Under the pieces are notes generated by a model. It ran no database searches, had not been told where the DNA came from, and was given only the letters and a program-made list of their open reading frames with translations. From assembly GCF_018398395.1 (NCBI RefSeq), contig NZ_JAHCBF010000006.1:1-64000 (forward strand): 64,000 bases of DNA. Reading direction: 5' to 3'. A program made the position numbers and the translations under genes. Shown here piece by piece: positions 62,438 to 64,000 of the stretch (position 1 is the first letter of the stretch; every line of letters starts with the position of its first letter). Source of the DNA: Croceicoccus gelatinilyticus. GTDB taxonomy: Bacteria; Pseudomonadota; Alphaproteobacteria; Sphingomonadales; Sphingomonadaceae.

Positions 62438-63475
62438 GTGGCTTCGCATTTGGTCCCGGTTGTCCTGTGTGGCGGAAGCGGGACCCGTCTATGGCCCCGT
62501 TCGCGGGCATCGCGTCCCAAGCCTTTCATTCCGCTGGTCGATGAAGAGCCGTTGTTCATCTCGACGCTGAAGCGCTGTGCGGACCCCGATATGTTCGGGG
62601 CACCGGTCGTCGTGACCGGTAGCGCGCATCTCGAACATGTCGAAGCGCAGCTGGATGCCGCAGACGGGACCGTGATCGTCGAACCGATGGCTCGCAACAC
62701 AGCGGCGGCCATCGCGCTGGCCGCGTGCCGGCTGGACGAAGACGATATCATGCTGGTCTGCCCGAGCGATCATCACATTGCCGATTGCGATGCGTTCAAT
62801 GCGGCGGCTTCCCGTGCCCGCGAACTGGCGAGCGAGGGCTGGCTGGTGGCTTTCGGCATCACGCCCGACGCGCCTGAAACCGGGTTTGGCTACCTGAAGC
62901 AAGGGGACGAGATCGGCGGCGGCGCATGGGCCATCGAACGCTTTGTCGAAAAGCCCGATCGCGCGCGGGCAGAGGCTTTCCTGGACGAGGGTGGGTATAG
63001 CTGGAACGGCGGCCTCTTCGCCTTCCGCGCCGGCACGTTCATGGACGAACTTACCGCTCATCGCCCGCAGATCGCGCAAAAGGCGCGTGAAGCTGTGAGC
63101 GCAGGGCACGGCGAAGGACGTCGCTTCTATCCCGAGGCCAAGGCCTTTGCCGAGATCGAGAGCGAGAGCGTCGACTACGCGGTCATGGAAAACACCGGCA
63201 AGGCCGCGATGGTACCGGTCGCCATGGGCTGGTCCGACATCGGCAATTGGCAGGCGCTTCGCGAAGCGCGCGAATGCGACGGCGACGGGAATGTCGCGCG
63301 AGGCCGGGTCGAACTGGTCGACTGCCGCAATGTCATGGTCGACAGCGACGGACCGCGTGTCTCCGTCATCGGGCTGGAGGACGTGATCGTGGTCGTCGAC
63401 GGGGACGACATCCTCGTAACCACGGCCGACGGTGCCCAGAAGGTCGGCAAGCTTGCGGGAGCATGCTCGCAATGA
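62438..63475 (+). CDS. manC: Mannose-1-phosphate guanylyltransferase
   Basis: A 345-residue nucleotidyltransferase that makes GDP-mannose from mannose 1-phosphate and GTP. The GTP-binding motif GGSGTRLWPRSR is near 12-23, VCPSDHHI near 108, and FVEKPDRA near 169. It lacks the C-terminal isomerase domain of bifunctional enzymes; a separate manA follows with ATGA overlap. GTG start at 62438, four bases after the GH130 stop. Confidence 0.94.
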   Translation: MASHLVPVVLCGGSGTRLWPRSRASRPKPFIPLVDEEPLFISTLKRCADPDMFGAPVVVTGSAHLEHVEAQLDAADGTVIVEPMARNTAAAIALAACRLDEDDIMLVCPSDHHIADCDAFNAAASRARELASEGWLVAFGITPDAPETGFGYLKQGDEIGGGAWAIERFVEKPDRARAEAFLDEGGYSWNGGLFAFRAGTFMDELTAHRPQIAQKAREAVSAGHGEGRRFYPEAKAFAEIESESVDYAVMENTGKAAMVPVAMGWSDIGNWQALREARECDGDGNVARGRVELVDCRNVMVDSDGPRVSVIGLEDVIVVVDGDDILVTTADGAQKVGKLAGACSQ

Positions 63476-64000
63476 GCGCGGTCCTGCCCACGATCTCGGT
63501 CGAAAAGCCGTGGGGCAAGGATACCCTGCCGCCGCCGTTCTCCGCGCCTGAAGGCCAGCGGATCGGCGAGATCTGGTTCGAACCGCCTGAGGCGCTTCCC
63601 GACCTGCTCGTCAAATATATCTTCACCAGCGAAAAGCTGTCGGTGCAGGTCCACCCCGACGATGACCAGTCCGAAGCGGTGGGGCTTGGCCGGCAGGGCA
63701 AGTCGGAATGCTGGTACGTGATCGACGCCGAACCGGGCGCGACGCTGGGTGTCGGCTTTGCCAGCGATCTCGATGCAGACACGATGCGCGCTGCCTCGCT
63801 GGACGGCAGCATCGAGGACATGCTCGTCTGGCACGAGGTAAAAGCGGGCGACTTCTTTTACATCCCGGCCAACACCGTCCACGCCATCGGCGCAGGCGTC
63901 AGCCTGATCGAGGTTCAGCAGAACAGCGACATCACCTACCGCCTTTACGACTATGGCCGCCCGCGCGAACTGCACCTTGAAGAAGGCATGGCGGTGGCGA
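63472..64000 (+). CDS. manA: Mannose-6-phosphate isomerase, N-terminal part
   Basis: A type I class phosphomannose isomerase cut by the right edge; 176 residues are visible. Zinc ligands lie in VQVHPDDDQ and in the motif NTVHAIGAGVSLIEVQQNSD. It interconverts fructose 6-phosphate and mannose 6-phosphate at the head of the GDP-mannose pathway. Start ATG at 63472 overlaps the manC stop. Confidence 0.93.
   Translation, partial: MSAVLPTISVEKPWGKDTLPPPFSAPEGQRIGEIWFEPPEALPDLLVKYIFTSEKLSVQVHPDDDQSEAVGLGRQGKSECWYVIDAEPGATLGVGFASDLDADTMRAASLDGSIEDMLVWHEVKAGDFFYIPANTVHAIGAGVSLIEVQQNSDITYRLYDYGRPRELHLEEGMAVA

Overview
This is a high-GC chromosomal stretch of an alphaproteobacterium, most likely of the order Sphingomonadales (Erythrobacteraceae or Sphingomonadaceae). 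The evidence is two large TonB-dependent receptors with the family's N-terminal signature, a CcoNOQP-GHIS oxidase cluster next to an FnrL-type regulator, a Tad/Flp pilus locus, an NrsF/SigF ECF pair, and many 1 to 4 base start/stop overlaps. No insertion sequence, prophage or CRISPR array was seen. It reads as core genome with a few accessory islands.

Layout. 1-4.6 kb: lipoprotein (partial), MscS channel, a metC/sseA sulfur pair, queF, exoD. 4.7-10.8 kb: nucleoside transporter, 2OG-Fe(II) oxygenase, TonB receptor and a periplasmic S1/P1 nuclease, possibly a nucleic-acid scavenging group. 10.8-14.9 kb: a complete bufferin-type RiPP metallophore locus. Two different Cys-rich precursors (BufA1, BufA2) face each other across a 196-base divergent promoter region, with the MNIO enzyme BufB, its partner BufC, a DoxX protein, an ECF sigma factor and its NrsF anti-sigma. 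Each direction carries the same GTAACC-N16-CGAAT promoter. 15-22.7 kb: tRNA-Arg(TCT), YhhQ transporter, PspC, recF, tesA and ybbAB, two DUF805 proteins. 22.7-32 kb: second TonB receptor, typA, an SDR enzyme, a ZIP-like protein, ggt, pgl, NUDIX. 32-43.3 kb: cbb3 oxidase genes ccoNOQPGHIS, a small Cys-rich protein and hemN in one direction, with FNR boxes in front of ccoN and hemN, then ompW and fnrL. 43.3-45.3 kb: two membrane proteins, one a PAP2-type phosphatase. 45.7-57.4 kb: Tad pilus locus from pilin to prepilin peptidase. 57.4-64 kb: response regulator, TonB, then a glycosyltransferase fusion, a GH130 protein, manC and a truncated manA.

How the genes work together. Three regulated modules stand out. 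SigF/NrsF probably switches on the bufferin system under metal stress, and a strong hairpin after bufA2 probably keeps the enzymes below the peptide. FnrL probably couples low oxygen to cbb3 oxidase and anaerobic haem synthesis. The Tad locus is split into a pilin unit and an assembly unit that share a duplicated 51-base upstream element. The mannose genes at the right edge form an overlapping operon that supplies GDP-mannose beside a glycosyltransferase and a mannoside phosphorylase-like protein.
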